A DNA stretch of 64,000 bases, taken from Flavobacteriales bacterium UBA7666 (GTDB taxonomy: Bacteria; Bacteroidota; Bacteroidia; Flavobacteriales_D; Crocinitomicaceae). Of the stretch, positions 26,750 through 35,295 are shown piece by piece. Within the stretch, counting starts at the first letter, position 1. The number at the start of each line of letters is the position of its first letter. The notes under the pieces were generated by a model. The model saw only the letters and a list, made by a program, of their open reading frames with translations. It was not told the origin of the DNA and searched no databases. Made by a program: the position numbers and the translations under genes. The stretch is from positions 62,001-126,000 of the forward strand of contig DLHO01000019.1 in the NCBI GenBank assembly GCA_002483265.1, written 5' to 3'.

Positions 26750-28564
26750 TTATTTGCGTTTCGCAGTGAAGTTTCCATTCGGTTGAATGAAAGTAACGGC
26801 TTTGGATTTTCCGTCTTCCACCGTAAATTTCACACTATAACCTTTTGCAACAGCCAGGTCGAAGGTGTCATTTCCTACAGAAACTGTTTCATAATCCGGT
26901 TGTCCTGGAACCAGGAGCATCAGGGTTGTTCCTTTCAGGTAAATTTTGATCGTTTGACCTTCCAAGTCGTATTCGCCCACATACTTGCTCAAAACATCAT
27001 CCGAGAGGTTTACTTTGATGGATTGTCTTTCAAAGATTGTTGACTTTTCAGGTTCATCCAAATCCATGGAAACACTGGTTATTTTCCCATCATTTGCAGT
27101 TCTGAAATTGATCAGGAAATGGCTGTCATCCGATTCTTCTGCATTGTCTTTGGTATCAACGGACATAAACTCGAAGACATCGTAATGATAATGTTTCAGC
27201 CAATTCTTTTCTCCTGCAATAAACGTAAACAAGGTGTCGTTTTTCAAGGTGATTTGGAACTCCGAAAAAGCAGGATTTCCGTACAAACCTGCATAATCAG
27301 CAAGCGGGTGGGAAGGATGCGTGTTTTTAACTTGCAAAGTATCGACTGATTTCGGAGCATCTTTTGCCTTTTTTTGCTCTTCATCCAATGCTTTTTTAAT
27401 ATCTGCATTCCAGGCAATCGGCTCCAAAGCGAATAATTTATCCGAGATGATATTGCGCACAGTTCCTGTTGCGGAAGATCCGTTCTGGTTGGTTAATACG
27501 ACAATTCCAATGGAATCTGAAGGATAAAACCCGACACTTGCAGAGAATCCGTCGATGTTTCCTCCATGTTCCACCAAATAATGCCCGCGGTATGATTTTA
27601 AGAACCAGCCCAATCCGTAGTTCCCGAATTGAATGTCCGAATATTTACCGGGTTGTCCACCGGAAACGACCATTTGAGAACTGGATGCCTCTCTTAAAAA
27701 AGAACCCGGAATAATCTCTGCTCCATTGAATTTTCCGCCCATAATCCAGGTTGAAACCCAATTTCCCATATCGTTTGCACAGGAATTGATACTTCCTGCC
27801 GGACCCATTCCATTGATGTTGTAATAAGGGATTTTTTTGATCTGAAATTTCTCATCTACGGTATAAGGAAGCGAAGCATCCGCATCTTTTTGAGTCACAA
27901 AAATATCTGTATTACTGTGAGTCATTTTTAATGGCACGAAGAAACGTTCCCGAATATTTTCTTCCCAGCTTTTCTCTGTAATTTTCTCAGCAATCATTCC
28001 CTGAGCCAAGAACATGAAGTTATTGTATTGCCATTTTTCGCGCAATTTCACGTTTGGTTCCATGTGTTTTACACGTTGGATCAAACTATCGCGATTGGGA
28101 GTGTTGAATAAATACCAGGAGTAGTCAAAACGAGATAATCCTGTTCGGTGACACATCATATCGCGAATAGTAATTCCGGTATTCATGTAATCATACTTGA
28201 AAGTCAATTTCGGAAGGTGTGTTGTTGCTAAATCGTCTAACTTCAATTTGCCGTCGTTTTGAAGTTGACCCAAAATAGCAGCTGTAAATGCTTTAGTGGA
28301 AGAACCGATTGCAAACAAGGTATTGGGTGTTACCGGTTTTTTGTTCTCCAAATCGCGGTATCCGAAACCTTTTGAATAAATGATTTTGTCTTTGTAAACA
28401 ACTGCAACCGAATATCCGGCTACTTTTTGGTCTGCAAGCACTTTTTCCAATTCTTTTTCAATTCCGGAAAGACGTTTTGCATAATCTGGTTTCTTTTCTT
28501 TGGTTTGGGAGCTTGCTGCAAAAGTGCAACTGGTTGCAAGTAAAAGGGTAAGGATTTGTTTCAT
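26750..28564 (-). CDS. Serine hydrolase, class C beta-lactamase-like, with C-terminal domain
   Basis: The 604-residue exported protein (signal ending FAASSQ) has the penicillin-binding/class C motifs in order: SSTK with Ser88 and Lys91, Tyr180-Asn-Asn182, and His333-Gly-Gly335. Residues after about 400 form a beta-rich extension as in many Bacteroidetes serine hydrolases. The family includes esterases, D-aminopeptidases and peptidases, and true beta-lactamase activity should not be assumed. Length is greater than the roughly 380-residue AmpC core because of the C-terminal domain. Confidence 0.9.
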   Translation of the reverse strand: MKQILTLLLATSCTFAASSQTKEKKPDYAKRLSGIEKELEKVLADQKVAGYSVAVVYKDKIIYSKGFGYRDLENKKPVTPNTLFAIGSSTKAFTAAILGQLQNDGKLKLDDLATTHLPKLTFKYDYMNTGITIRDMMCHRTGLSRFDYSWYLFNTPNRDSLIQRVKHMEPNVKLREKWQYNNFMFLAQGMIAEKITEKSWEENIRERFFVPLKMTHSNTDIFVTQKDADASLPYTVDEKFQIKKIPYYNINGMGPAGSINSCANDMGNWVSTWIMGGKFNGAEIIPGSFLREASSSQMVVSGGQPGKYSDIQFGNYGLGWFLKSYRGHYLVEHGGNIDGFSASVGFYPSDSIGIVVLTNQNGSSATGTVRNIISDKLFALEPIAWNADIKKALDEEQKKAKDAPKSVDTLQVKNTHPSHPLADYAGLYGNPAFSEFQITLKNDTLFTFIAGEKNWLKHYHYDVFEFMSVDTKDNAEESDDSHFLINFRTANDGKITSVSMDLDEPEKSTIFERQSIKVNLSDDVLSKYVGEYDLEGQTIKIYLKGTTLMLLVPGQPDYETVSVGNDTFDLAVAKGYSVKFTVEDGKSKAVTFIQPNGNFTAKRK

Positions 28565-28746
28565 TCTAAAGGATCTTTTAATCTGAAGTAAATGTAATAA
28601 ACTTTAGCAGCAATTCGCTCTAAGTTTCGGACATTCCTAGGACAGAAAAGGTACCGAAAAGTTACAGATGAAGTAAGATAAAAGTTCGGAAAATTTGGTT
28701 CTAACTGAATTTGAACAGCTAAAGTAATTTTTACAAAATGAAAAAG

Positions 28747-29232
28747 TTATTGCTGAGGCTGTGCTTTCTTCGCTTTTCGATCCCTCAAAATTGAAAGTAA
28801 TATATTCAGACCAAAAATAATCTGTGCGCTGAGCAGCACGTAAACTGCATAGACCGTCCATTGAATCCAATTGAAGGTAGCTTCAGGCTGATTTTGAAGC
28901 TCATCCGCAATGTTTTGATCCGTATAATTTGGAGGTGCAATTTGTTGTTGAGAACCAAAATAGATGACTATTAAACTCAGGATAGTAAGTGAAAAATGCG
29001 TTCCAAAAAGGTATTTATTCATGGGTTTCCCGCTGAGCTCGAAAGTCAGGGCGATTCCTGCAAAAAGGAAAAAGAAGAATGCAAGTGCCAGCCAAACAAT
29101 GGTTTTCGGGAGAACAAAATAAACCTCTTTCAATGAAATGCTAAGAAATTCGGATCGTTGAAAGAAAGCAAGGGTTACGAATACGAGAACCGTGAGGAAG
29201 TAAACGATGGATATAGAATAAGCTCTTATCAT
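28747..29232 (-). CDS. Hypothetical membrane protein
   Basis: The 161-residue protein has four hydrophobic segments (about residues 6-24, 43-64, 76-96 and 127-148), with a soluble loop between the third and fourth and a basic C-terminus ending KAKKAQPQQ. I do not recognise a family. It stands between the serine hydrolase and a lipoprotein gene on the same strand, with gaps too large to claim an operon. Confidence 0.7.
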   Translation of the reverse strand: MIRAYSISIVYFLTVLVFVTLAFFQRSEFLSISLKEVYFVLPKTIVWLALAFFFFLFAGIALTFELSGKPMNKYLFGTHFSLTILSLIVIYFGSQQQIAPPNYTDQNIADELQNQPEATFNWIQWTVYAVYVLLSAQIIFGLNILLSILRDRKAKKAQPQQ

Positions 29233-29322
29233 AATTTTATGGAGTTATCAAAGTTTACGGCTTTAATGGCAGAATTGCTGGGAACACATGTGTGTTCATT
29301 CCTATAAGGTAGTCAAAAAATT

Positions 29323-30081
29323 TCAATCAAACGGCGCAAAACTTACGATTTTCCATTCTCTGTTTACCTTTTCCAGTATAGGGTGGGGATCAGCTGAAAG
29401 TATCAATTGCTCTGATTTAACAAAACCGGTAATCTTTTTATCGATTGTTTGTATTTCAATAAAATTGCTTCCAGGATCGATAATCTTTACAACCTCATAG
29501 GATAATAAGGCAATTTTTTTGGCATTTGGAAGTGGTTTTTGATAGACATCAGTCTCGGGAGAAATGCAAATTGCTGTGACATACCAATCAAAATCAAAAT
29601 CCATGTTTTGAAAGAACCGGTTGGATTGAGCATAAGGAAATCGAAATTCTTTTTTATTGTCATCCCATGCACCTCCTAATGTCATATATCGCTGCATAGT
29701 TGCCCAAAATTTTGATCTTTCCGGCTGTTTATTCAATTTCCATTCTTCAAGGAAAGTTTCTAGTCCGTACATGCCACCTCCCCAACTCACCACAATTCCT
29801 GTGTCCAAACAAGTAATCAATCCATCCGTGTCTTTTTGCTTTGTAATTTTCTTTAGCCTTTCAACGAATGCTTGTAAGGATTTGTCTTCAGCACTTTCAT
29901 CAACAGGTAGAATCCGGAATTTGCCTGGATGGATTTTCAATTCTTCCGGTTTCAGATTAGTATTGGCATCCGCAGTTTCCGTTATTTGTTCCTTGTCAGT
30001 TGTTTTATCCGCAACCTTGTTAGGGTTTCCGGAACAGGAACAACCGATCAAAAGAATGCTTAAATAGTTAATTGATTTCAA
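29323..30081 (-). CDS. Hypothetical lipoprotein, possible SH3-like C-terminal domain
   Basis: A TTG start gives 252 residues. MKSINYLSILLIGC is a lipoprotein signal with a Cys at residue 14. The C-terminal third (TDVYQKPLPNAKKIALLSYEVVKII...FIEIQTIDKKITGFVKSEQL) resembles bacterial SH3 domains, which often bind cell-wall peptides, but this is only a pattern-level match. No ATG fits near the signal, so TTG is accepted. Confidence 0.7.
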   Translation of the reverse strand: MKSINYLSILLIGCSCSGNPNKVADKTTDKEQITETADANTNLKPEELKIHPGKFRILPVDESAEDKSLQAFVERLKKITKQKDTDGLITCLDTGIVVSWGGGMYGLETFLEEWKLNKQPERSKFWATMQRYMTLGGAWDDNKKEFRFPYAQSNRFFQNMDFDFDWYVTAICISPETDVYQKPLPNAKKIALLSYEVVKIIDPGSNFIEIQTIDKKITGFVKSEQLILSADPHPILEKVNREWKIVSFAPFD

Positions 30082-30127
30082 ATTTCGTTTTCTAAAGTTA
30101 TTTACTTCCGGGTAGAAATTACTTCGT

Positions 30128-30199
30128 TAAATGATCAATCATCAAGAACTGGATCCCGCTTGGTAATTCATAATTGATTCATTGATAATTTATGAATTA
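30128..30199. repeat. TGATAATT-family low-complexity repeat
   Basis: Overlapping words of the type TTGATTCATTGATAATTTATGAATTA. The nearest relative in the window is at 49795-49866. The DUF4180 stop codon (complement of 30197-30199) falls at its right end. Confidence 0.5.
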
Positions 30200-30559
30200 G
30201 TCCATGGATAATTTACCCAACGCTTTTTCCACCGACTCTAAAAAGTTTACCTGTTTCCCGTTGTTAGATTCGTACATGAAATCCGTGATGCTTTTTCCGG
30301 TATAAGCAGAGAAATTGCCCACAATAACCAAACGAACGCGGTAATTGGAAAACTTCTGGAGAATTTCGCCGGCCATGCCGTTTTTCAGATCAAAGAAAGC
30401 AGGAGTAATGTTCTTTTCGTGAACAATGATGCGGTCGAAACCCTGATAATAAAGATTCCCAAGCAGGTCCAATCCGTCTTCTTCTTTTTCAATGATGTAT
30501 TCCTCAGAAGTGATTTCAGCAATGGGAATGTTGTTGATGGTATGTGATTCTATTTGCAT
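30197..30559 (-). CDS. DUF4180 domain-containing protein
   Basis: The 120-residue single-domain protein matches DUF4180 throughout: ITSEEYIIEKEEDGLDLLGNLYYQGFD, IIVHEKNITPAFFDLKNGMAGEILQKFSNYRVRL and GNFSAYTGKSITDFMYESN. Members are small cytoplasmic proteins of unknown function found in many bacteria. It stands alone, bounded by repeat elements on both sides. Confidence 0.85.
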   Translation of the reverse strand: MQIESHTINNIPIAEITSEEYIIEKEEDGLDLLGNLYYQGFDRIIVHEKNITPAFFDLKNGMAGEILQKFSNYRVRLVIVGNFSAYTGKSITDFMYESNNGKQVNFLESVEKALGKLSMD

Positions 30560-30572
30560 GGTTTTTTTGTTG

Positions 30573-30659
30573 CCCGCTGATAGCGCAAATTACGCAGATA
30601 AAACAATTGCTAATATTAATCAGATAGCAATCTGCGAAATCCGCGGAATCTGCGGGAGA
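30573..30659. repeat. CTGCGGG-family repeat, inverted pair
   Basis: Left arm 30573-30600 (CCCGCTGATAGCGCAAATTA...) and right arm 30624-30659 (ATCTGCGAAATCCGCGGAAT...) are built from the same words in opposite orientation. Relatives occur at 31235-31384 and 41338-41370. Confidence 0.65.
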
Positions 30660-30686
30660 AAATTGTTTATTGATTGTAAAAGTATC

Positions 30687-31223
30687 TTAGTTTTTGATAA
30701 AACTCAAATCCAAATAGAAATTAGAGTGATCATTCGGGTCGAGGTAAAAGTCTGCTTCCTTCTGAATGGCGAAATACATTTCAAGACTTTTTGGTTCCAG
30801 ATCAGAAGGCCAGTGAAATTGCTTTTTTTCACCACTTATTTCCACTTCAAATTCTAGAATGGTTTGGATGTTTTCTTCTTTTATTTCGATGTCGTAGATG
30901 TTGTTTTCAATGAAGCGTGAACTGTTCCATTTGTTGCTTTTAATTCTTAGGGTATCCAGATCGATCCTGTATTTGGTAACGGTTTGAAGCATGTTGAATT
31001 TTTTCACTTCTTCTGCGAGTACTTTTTTCTTCTGAAAACGGAGGATAATCAAAAAAACGATCCCAAACAAAACGATCAGTCCGATTCCGAGTATCAGCAT
31101 GTAATAGCTTAGGAAAAAGTAAAAAAGGAAGAAAGATCTGAAAATGAGGATACAGCCCAACAATGCAAATACAAACGTGGTAATGAGTGCGATTGCTAAG
31201 AATTTCTCTTTGATGGTTTTCAT
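30687..31223 (-). CDS. Hypothetical membrane-anchored protein
   Basis: The 178-residue protein has two close N-terminal membrane helices (about residues 10-32 and 35-60) and then a soluble beta-rich domain (YRIDLDTLRIKSNKW, NIYDIEIKEENIQTILEFEVEISGEKKQFHWPSDLEP) that reads like a ligand- or PH-like fold. No family is recognised. Repeat elements flank it on both sides. Confidence 0.7.
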   Translation of the reverse strand: MKTIKEKFLAIALITTFVFALLGCILIFRSFFLFYFFLSYYMLILGIGLIVLFGIVFLIILRFQKKKVLAEEVKKFNMLQTVTKYRIDLDTLRIKSNKWNSSRFIENNIYDIEIKEENIQTILEFEVEISGEKKQFHWPSDLEPKSLEMYFAIQKEADFYLDPNDHSNFYLDLSFIKN

Positions 31224-31234
31224 TGGATTTTTTG

Positions 31235-31384
31235 TTTCCCGAGGATTACGCGGATCTCGCAGATTATGGTTAAATATGGCTGTAAAAGTATTTCATTTTT
31301 GTATTGTTCCAACGGTTGTCTGGTGAAATATAATAAATGATCCTAAATGTAAATCTGCGTAATCTGCGAGATCCGCGGGAAAAA
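31235..31384. repeat. CTGCGGG-family repeat, widely spaced inverted pair
   Basis: GGATCTCGCAGATTA (31252-31266) and its exact complement TAATCTGCGAGATCC (31360-31374) lie about 93 bases apart, each inside a longer arm (31235-31266 and 31351-31384) ending in TTTCCCG/CGGGAAA. The central segment holds no gene. A folded RNA or a small mobile unit is possible. Confidence 0.7.
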
Positions 31385-31402
31385 TAAGCACACAGATTAT
31401 TT

Positions 31403-31993
31403 TTATACAATAATCTCATTTTGATATAACTCCACCAAATTATCAAAGGAAATCCGGTTAGCTGCCCGGGCAGAAGTAGAATACAAAACCACCAGTTCAA
31501 TGGTTCTGTCCTGGTATTGAAAAGAACTTTTGATCGGTCTTTTTCCGGTTGGAAAGCGGTGTTTGATTTCCTTACTTGCCAAAAACAGGTTGAACCATCT
31601 TACGGCACTTTCTTTTCCCGAACTGCTGGTGAAAATAATCTTGCGGATCCCCGGATTTTCGTCCAGGATTTGAAAGATGTTCATGTATTCAACCACGCTC
31701 AGGTTTTCATCCAATGAACTATTGTCACTGCGCAGAATGTGCTGTCCCATATCCGTTATGGCTACCTGTAGTTTTCTCAAAAGATTCTTTCTTTCCTCAA
31801 CGGCTGATTCTCCGCTTGGGTAGTGCAATTCCGTTCCCGCAATGCGTGCCATGACTCTCCAGAAAAAATTGTTTTTATTGGGATAAAAGAAATCAAAAGA
31901 CCAGTTTCGTTGAGTTGGCGGAAAGGTTCCAACAATCAGAACGCTGCTGTTCTCAGGAGCAAACCAGTTCCATGGATGAAGTTCTTGTTGCAT
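31403..31993 (-). CDS. Uracil-DNA glycosylase-family protein (MUG-like)
   Basis: The 196-residue protein begins HPWNWFAPENSSVLIVGTFPPT, the shape of a UDG-superfamily motif I, and has FDFFYPNKNNFFWRVMARI and a late LVVLYSTSARAANR, resembling motif III. It matches the mismatch/uracil glycosylase-like family seen in Bacteroidetes, which removes damaged bases in DNA. Length is typical for this subfamily. The catalytic residue is not certain from sequence alone, so activity is inferred. Confidence 0.75.
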   Translation of the reverse strand: MQQELHPWNWFAPENSSVLIVGTFPPTQRNWSFDFFYPNKNNFFWRVMARIAGTELHYPSGESAVEERKNLLRKLQVAITDMGQHILRSDNSSLDENLSVVEYMNIFQILDENPGIRKIIFTSSSGKESAVRWFNLFLASKEIKHRFPTGKRPIKSSFQYQDRTIELVVLYSTSARAANRISFDNLVELYQNEIIV

Positions 31994-32012
31994 CCTCTAA
32001 AATAATCATTTT

Positions 32013-32043
32013 CCACCTTTTTCTCATTGCCACAAAAAGGTGG
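32013..32043. repeat. Perfect-stem hairpin
   Basis: CCACCTTTTT (32013-32022) pairs exactly with AAAAAGGTGG (32034-32043) around 11 bases. The neighbouring word GTCTAGGCGTGGGTAAACC belongs to no gene. Confidence 0.6.
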
Positions 32044-32160
32044 AGCCAAAAAGGTCTAGGCGTGGGTAAACCAATCGACCTGTTAGCGGAGTATGTCAGA
32101 ATTTCTCATAAACTCGTTCCTCAAACAGTATGAGAAATTTACTGCCATTTACCGCACAGG

Positions 32161-32200
32161 TTCCCGATCTTGTTTACCTAATCGCCAGTTTGAGATTTGT
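32161..32200. repeat. TTCCCGATCTTGTTTACCT repeat, copy 1
   Basis: 36 of 40 positions match 35246-35285. Both copies can be read in the same frame as PDLVYLIA followed by a divergent end, but no convincing gene surrounds either. Confidence 0.7.
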
Positions 32201-32282
32201 ATAAGCTGAATTATTTCTATTTTCTGAAAATAATCCTTTCTGATCGAATGTGCTAAAGTTTATTCATTTGGAATGAATTGTT

Positions 32283-32313
32283 TCTATATGTCCTCTGTTT
32301 CTATGTGGTTTAA
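32283..32313. repeat. CACATAG-family repeat, single arm
   Basis: CTATATGTCCTCTGTTTCT then ATGTGGTTTAA, the same words as at 17517-17544. It ends about 24 bases from the stop of the next minus-strand gene. Confidence 0.5.
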
Positions 32314-32336
32314 TCTTTGAAGAATCGTCCGGAGCT

Positions 32337-32918
32337 TTAGCTCTTGAGCGTGAACTTCCCGGATTTATCGACGCGGTATTTCTTTATGGTTATTTCAGGC
32401 TTTTCACCCCAATAACTGTAACCCGTAACTACCACTTCATTTGCAGTTATTTGACCTTCGGTGCGCGACATGGATTCGGCAATCTCATCATAAGAAATCA
32501 GGATTTTATCGATGACTTGGTAATTTTCCTTGGTGTATGAGACCAGATAAGTCTTCATTTCAGACTCGGCCATTACAGTAATAACTACCAAATCAATGTC
32601 CATTGAAAGCGCTAGTCGGTATCTGGTGTGAAGGGTCTCGTAATCTGCTCCAAGGCTTTTTAGATGCAATTTGGAGATCAGTTCTTTGGAAAGTTTATCC
32701 TGTCCGTCGAAATTGTCAAAATTGGTGGTGTCAACAACCGGTAGTTTTTTGAAGGGAACAGTTGCAAACAGGTCGGGCTTGGTTTTTTTAGCACCTTCCG
32801 GATCTTTCAATAGTTCTGCTCGTTCGGTCGATTCAGGAGCTGTGGATTCATTGTTACAAGAAAGCAAGCTGATTGAAAGGATTGCCAGTGAAAGAAGTTT
32901 TATACCTGTTTTGCTCAT
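32337..32918 (-). CDS. Hypothetical lipoprotein
   Basis: The 193-residue product has a clear lipoprotein signal (MSKTGIKLLSLAILSISLLSC, Cys21) followed by a Ser/Thr/Glu-rich stretch. No catalytic motif or family was recognised. It is ten bases downstream of the RDD gene, so the two probably share a transcript. It is one of several unrelated lipoproteins in this region. Confidence 0.72.
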   Translation of the reverse strand: MSKTGIKLLSLAILSISLLSCNNESTAPESTERAELLKDPEGAKKTKPDLFATVPFKKLPVVDTTNFDNFDGQDKLSKELISKLHLKSLGADYETLHTRYRLALSMDIDLVVITVMAESEMKTYLVSYTKENYQVIDKILISYDEIAESMSRTEGQITANEVVVTGYSYWGEKPEITIKKYRVDKSGKFTLKS

Positions 32919-32928
32919 AGTTTTAGAA

Positions 32929-33534
32929 TTATTTAAACGCGATCTTCGTGAAATAGCCCACGTTCAGTCCAATAAATATAAAGCTAAGCAATAAAGTCCA
33001 TTTCAGATCTTCAGTCCAGCGTGTTTGTTTCATTTCCTCCAGAATTTCTGTTGGATCCGATGGTGGAACAGGAATGACCATTGTTCCTGCTATCCAATCA
33101 CCGATTCGTCTTTTCGGCTTGATCAATAAGGGGATGACTTCGATAATCCATAACACAAAGGTAATATTTCGGATAAAGCATCGGACTTTACTTGCCGGTT
33201 CACCTGTTTTGGCATTTACAACTTGGTAACCGAAGGTTCGGTGCACGATACTTTGTCCACCGAATAGATCCTTGTTAAGAATGACCGCTGAAAATAGTGA
33301 AAGTTGAATTCCGATAAGAATTTCAGGGACCTGATCACTAACGATTAACTTCGAAGACTGCAAAATGACTATCAGGATCATTGAAAATAGCATCGGGAAA
33401 AATAGGATGGAGGCCAGGTTTTGTAACTCGACTATGGCCACAGCCAAACGCTTATTACCAAGAATGGACTGGGGACCACGATTGACAGTGGACTTGGTGA
33501 ACCAGTTGAATAATAGAAATCGAATGATTTTCAC
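32929..33534 (-). CDS. RDD family membrane protein
   Basis: A GTG start gives 201 residues. RLAVAIVELQNLASIL is the R-x-x-A... opening of an RDD domain, GQSIVHRTFGYQVVNAKTGEPAS the central conserved part, and RRIGDWIAGTMVI the closing one. Several membrane helices fit the domain. RDD proteins are small integral membrane proteins of mostly unknown role, some linked to ion transport. It is upstream of a lipoprotein gene by ten bases. Confidence 0.82.
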   Translation of the reverse strand: MKIIRFLLFNWFTKSTVNRGPQSILGNKRLAVAIVELQNLASILFFPMLFSMILIVILQSSKLIVSDQVPEILIGIQLSLFSAVILNKDLFGGQSIVHRTFGYQVVNAKTGEPASKVRCFIRNITFVLWIIEVIPLLIKPKRRIGDWIAGTMVIPVPPSDPTEILEEMKQTRWTEDLKWTLLLSFIFIGLNVGYFTKIAFK

Positions 33535-33568
33535 TGATGGAATAGATTTAGGGTGTAAAAAAGAATAA

Positions 33569-34183
33569 TTATCTCGGATTCATCGCGTTATTCACCAAAA
33601 TGACTTGCACCTGGAAATCAGCCGACTCATAACGTTTCAAATAAGATTTCACGGCTTTCAGCATGACTTCAGAGAAGTGGTTTGACCAGATTGTCCAATA
33701 CACCACAAATGTGTACTTGTTTTTTGCAACTGCTTGGGTAATCTGTTCTTTTTGAGCAGCAGAAATGTCCCACAAAGTCGGTTCGTCTGAAAATTTTAGT
33801 TTCGTGTTGTTCGGGAATTGTTTGAAGTACTGAAAGTCTTTTGTTTTTAGAATCGCAAGACGTCTATAAGGGCCATAGCACTGCGCGTAACCGTTTACGA
33901 ATTTCCCCTCCGAATCATAAATGTGGATTTGCATAACGGACTGCGGTATTTTGTTTTCCAGTTTCCAGGTATCCAATGCATGGAGTGGGGAAGAAAGGGA
34001 ATCTCGCAATGAATCATTCACGAAAACGCTGTGATCTGCAAATACAAACCGGTGCTTTTTTAGATAAGTATCAACCTGTTCTTGCGACTCATCCTTCGGT
34101 TTTTTGGTTCCCAATAAGTGGATGAAACTGCAGGATTGCAGAAACAGAAGGAAAAACAGAATGAGGAAAGATGATTGTTTCAT
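33569..34183 (-). CDS. Hypothetical lipoprotein
   Basis: The 204-residue product has the signal MKQSSFLILFFLLFLQSC with Cys18. Its start overlaps the stop of the upstream gene as ATGA, so the two are translationally coupled. The mature part contains a VYWTIWSNHFSEVMLKAV segment that looks thioredoxin-like in shape but lacks a CxxC. I do not recognise a family. Confidence 0.72.
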   Translation of the reverse strand: MKQSSFLILFFLLFLQSCSFIHLLGTKKPKDESQEQVDTYLKKHRFVFADHSVFVNDSLRDSLSSPLHALDTWKLENKIPQSVMQIHIYDSEGKFVNGYAQCYGPYRRLAILKTKDFQYFKQFPNNTKLKFSDEPTLWDISAAQKEQITQAVAKNKYTFVVYWTIWSNHFSEVMLKAVKSYLKRYESADFQVQVILVNNAMNPR

Positions 34184-34893
34184 TTGATATCCATATTGAC
34201 CAGTTTTTGGTCCGGTTCGTCCATCAGTAAGGCATATTTGGATAAGGTGTATTGCTTTTCATAGAATGAAATGTAATGAGCCACCAGTACCCGGTAAGTT
34301 TTAGAATCTACTTTCGCTTCAGTGATCTCAAATCCTTGCAGTTCCTGGTTTTTGAGCTTACCCAGGTTTTGGGATAAGGTTTCGTAGGTTGCATTTAAAT
34401 TCACACTGGAAGTATCTACCAGTTTCGTATTGAATTGTGCCTTCGCGAAATCGTATTCTTTTTCAGCCACTAAGCGGAAGAATCCATCCAGCCAAAGCAG
34501 GTTGACATTTGCTTCCAGAAGTTGTTCAGGACTGTATTTTGTTTCAGTCACCTGGTTATTTTGCGTGATCTTTACAGAGATGATATCGGTTGCTTTTCGT
34601 TCGGCTTTGTCCATGTCGCAGAACAGCCGAAAGGCAATGTCGGATGCAAACAGCTCGGGGCTCGACTTCGAGTTGTCGATAACCGTGCTTTTGCCAACAC
34701 TTATCCGAAAGTAGCTTTCTTCTTTTCCGTTCTTCGTTTCAGAACCAAAAGTGGATGAAACCTCTGCAGTTTTATACCTTTTTTGAATGTATTTGTTTAT
34801 TTCATTACTTGCGGAGATGGCCTTTTTAGTTTCAGTGTTGGTACTACACGAAAAGAGCAGGAAGAGGAAAGAAATGGATGCTAGGATACGCAT
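34180..34893 (-). CDS. Hypothetical lipoprotein
   Basis: The 237-residue product has the signal MRILASISFLFLLFSC with Cys16 and then Lys/Glu-rich sequence. Its stop overlaps the start of the next gene by four bases, making a two-gene lipoprotein unit. The body has helical and strand segments but no identifiable motif. Function is unknown. Confidence 0.72.
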   Translation of the reverse strand: MRILASISFLFLLFSCSTNTETKKAISASNEINKYIQKRYKTAEVSSTFGSETKNGKEESYFRISVGKSTVIDNSKSSPELFASDIAFRLFCDMDKAERKATDIISVKITQNNQVTETKYSPEQLLEANVNLLWLDGFFRLVAEKEYDFAKAQFNTKLVDTSSVNLNATYETLSQNLGKLKNQELQGFEITEAKVDSKTYRVLVAHYISFYEKQYTLSKYALLMDEPDQKLVNMDIK

Positions 34894-34930
34894 GAGATTT
34901 TGGGTTTTGTTTCAGATAAAGGTAGAGATT

Positions 34931-34964
34931 AATTACGAATGCCGAATTCCGAATTCCGAATTAT
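34931..34964. repeat. ACGAATT-family repeat
   Basis: Tandem near-copies of AATTACGAAT and CCGAATT. Relatives at 36392-36424 and 56007-56039. Confidence 0.6.
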
Positions 34965-35030
34965 TGGGAAGCTCTCACCAGTTATGAGAATGTTAGGATT
35001 TAATACAAAACACGCTCTAGCGTCTATGCT

Positions 35031-35067
35031 GATCGCATGTTGCCAATAGCTTTAGCGATGGCACAAG
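35031..35067. repeat. 37-base repeat (intergenic copy of the bioF insert)
   Basis: 34 of 37 positions match 15232-15268 inside bioF. In the matching frame it would read DRMLPIALAMAQA, close to the bioF residues, but there is no gene here. Confidence 0.8.
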
Positions 35068-35245
35068 CTTCGGCGTAAGCATTATAGTCGGGTAATACAC
35101 GGGTGAACTACGCTTGATTGCCTTATTAAACTACCCAGCCAAATTGGCTCCGCCGAATTTCCCATTTTCATCCATTAAAATCTCGATCATGAGCTTGATT
35201 CCGAATTGTCGGGACAGGTACTTAAACTAGCTTTTGAGAAAACTC

Positions 35246-35285
35246 TTCCCGATCTTGTTTACCTGATCGCCGATTTTAGATTTGT
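35246..35285. repeat. TTCCCGATCTTGTTTACCT repeat, copy 2
   Basis: Second copy of 32161-32200 (36 of 40 identical), ending ten bases before the stop of the next minus-strand gene. Confidence 0.7.
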
Positions 35286-35295
35286 GTATACAGTT

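Larger units (their letters stand above)
31994..32336. other. 343-base gap with repeats
   Basis: No gene seen. It contains a 10-bp-stem hairpin (32013-32043), the TTCCCGATCTTGTTTACCT repeat (from 32161) and a CACATAG-family repeat (32283-32313), so it is mostly repeat DNA. Confidence 0.7.
34894..35295. other. 402-base gap made largely of repeats
   Basis: No gene seen. It carries an ACGAATT-family repeat (34931-34964), the 37-base element also found inside bioF (35031-35067), a small palindrome AGCCAAATTGGCT and the TTCCCGATCTTGTTTACCT repeat (35246-35285). A plus-strand frame across the last is dismissed as repeat-derived. Confidence 0.7.

Noticed and set aside
26750..28564. A beta-lactamase resistance gene
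   Set aside because: Although class C motifs are present, the protein is larger than AmpC and most Bacteroidetes proteins of this type are esterases or peptidases.
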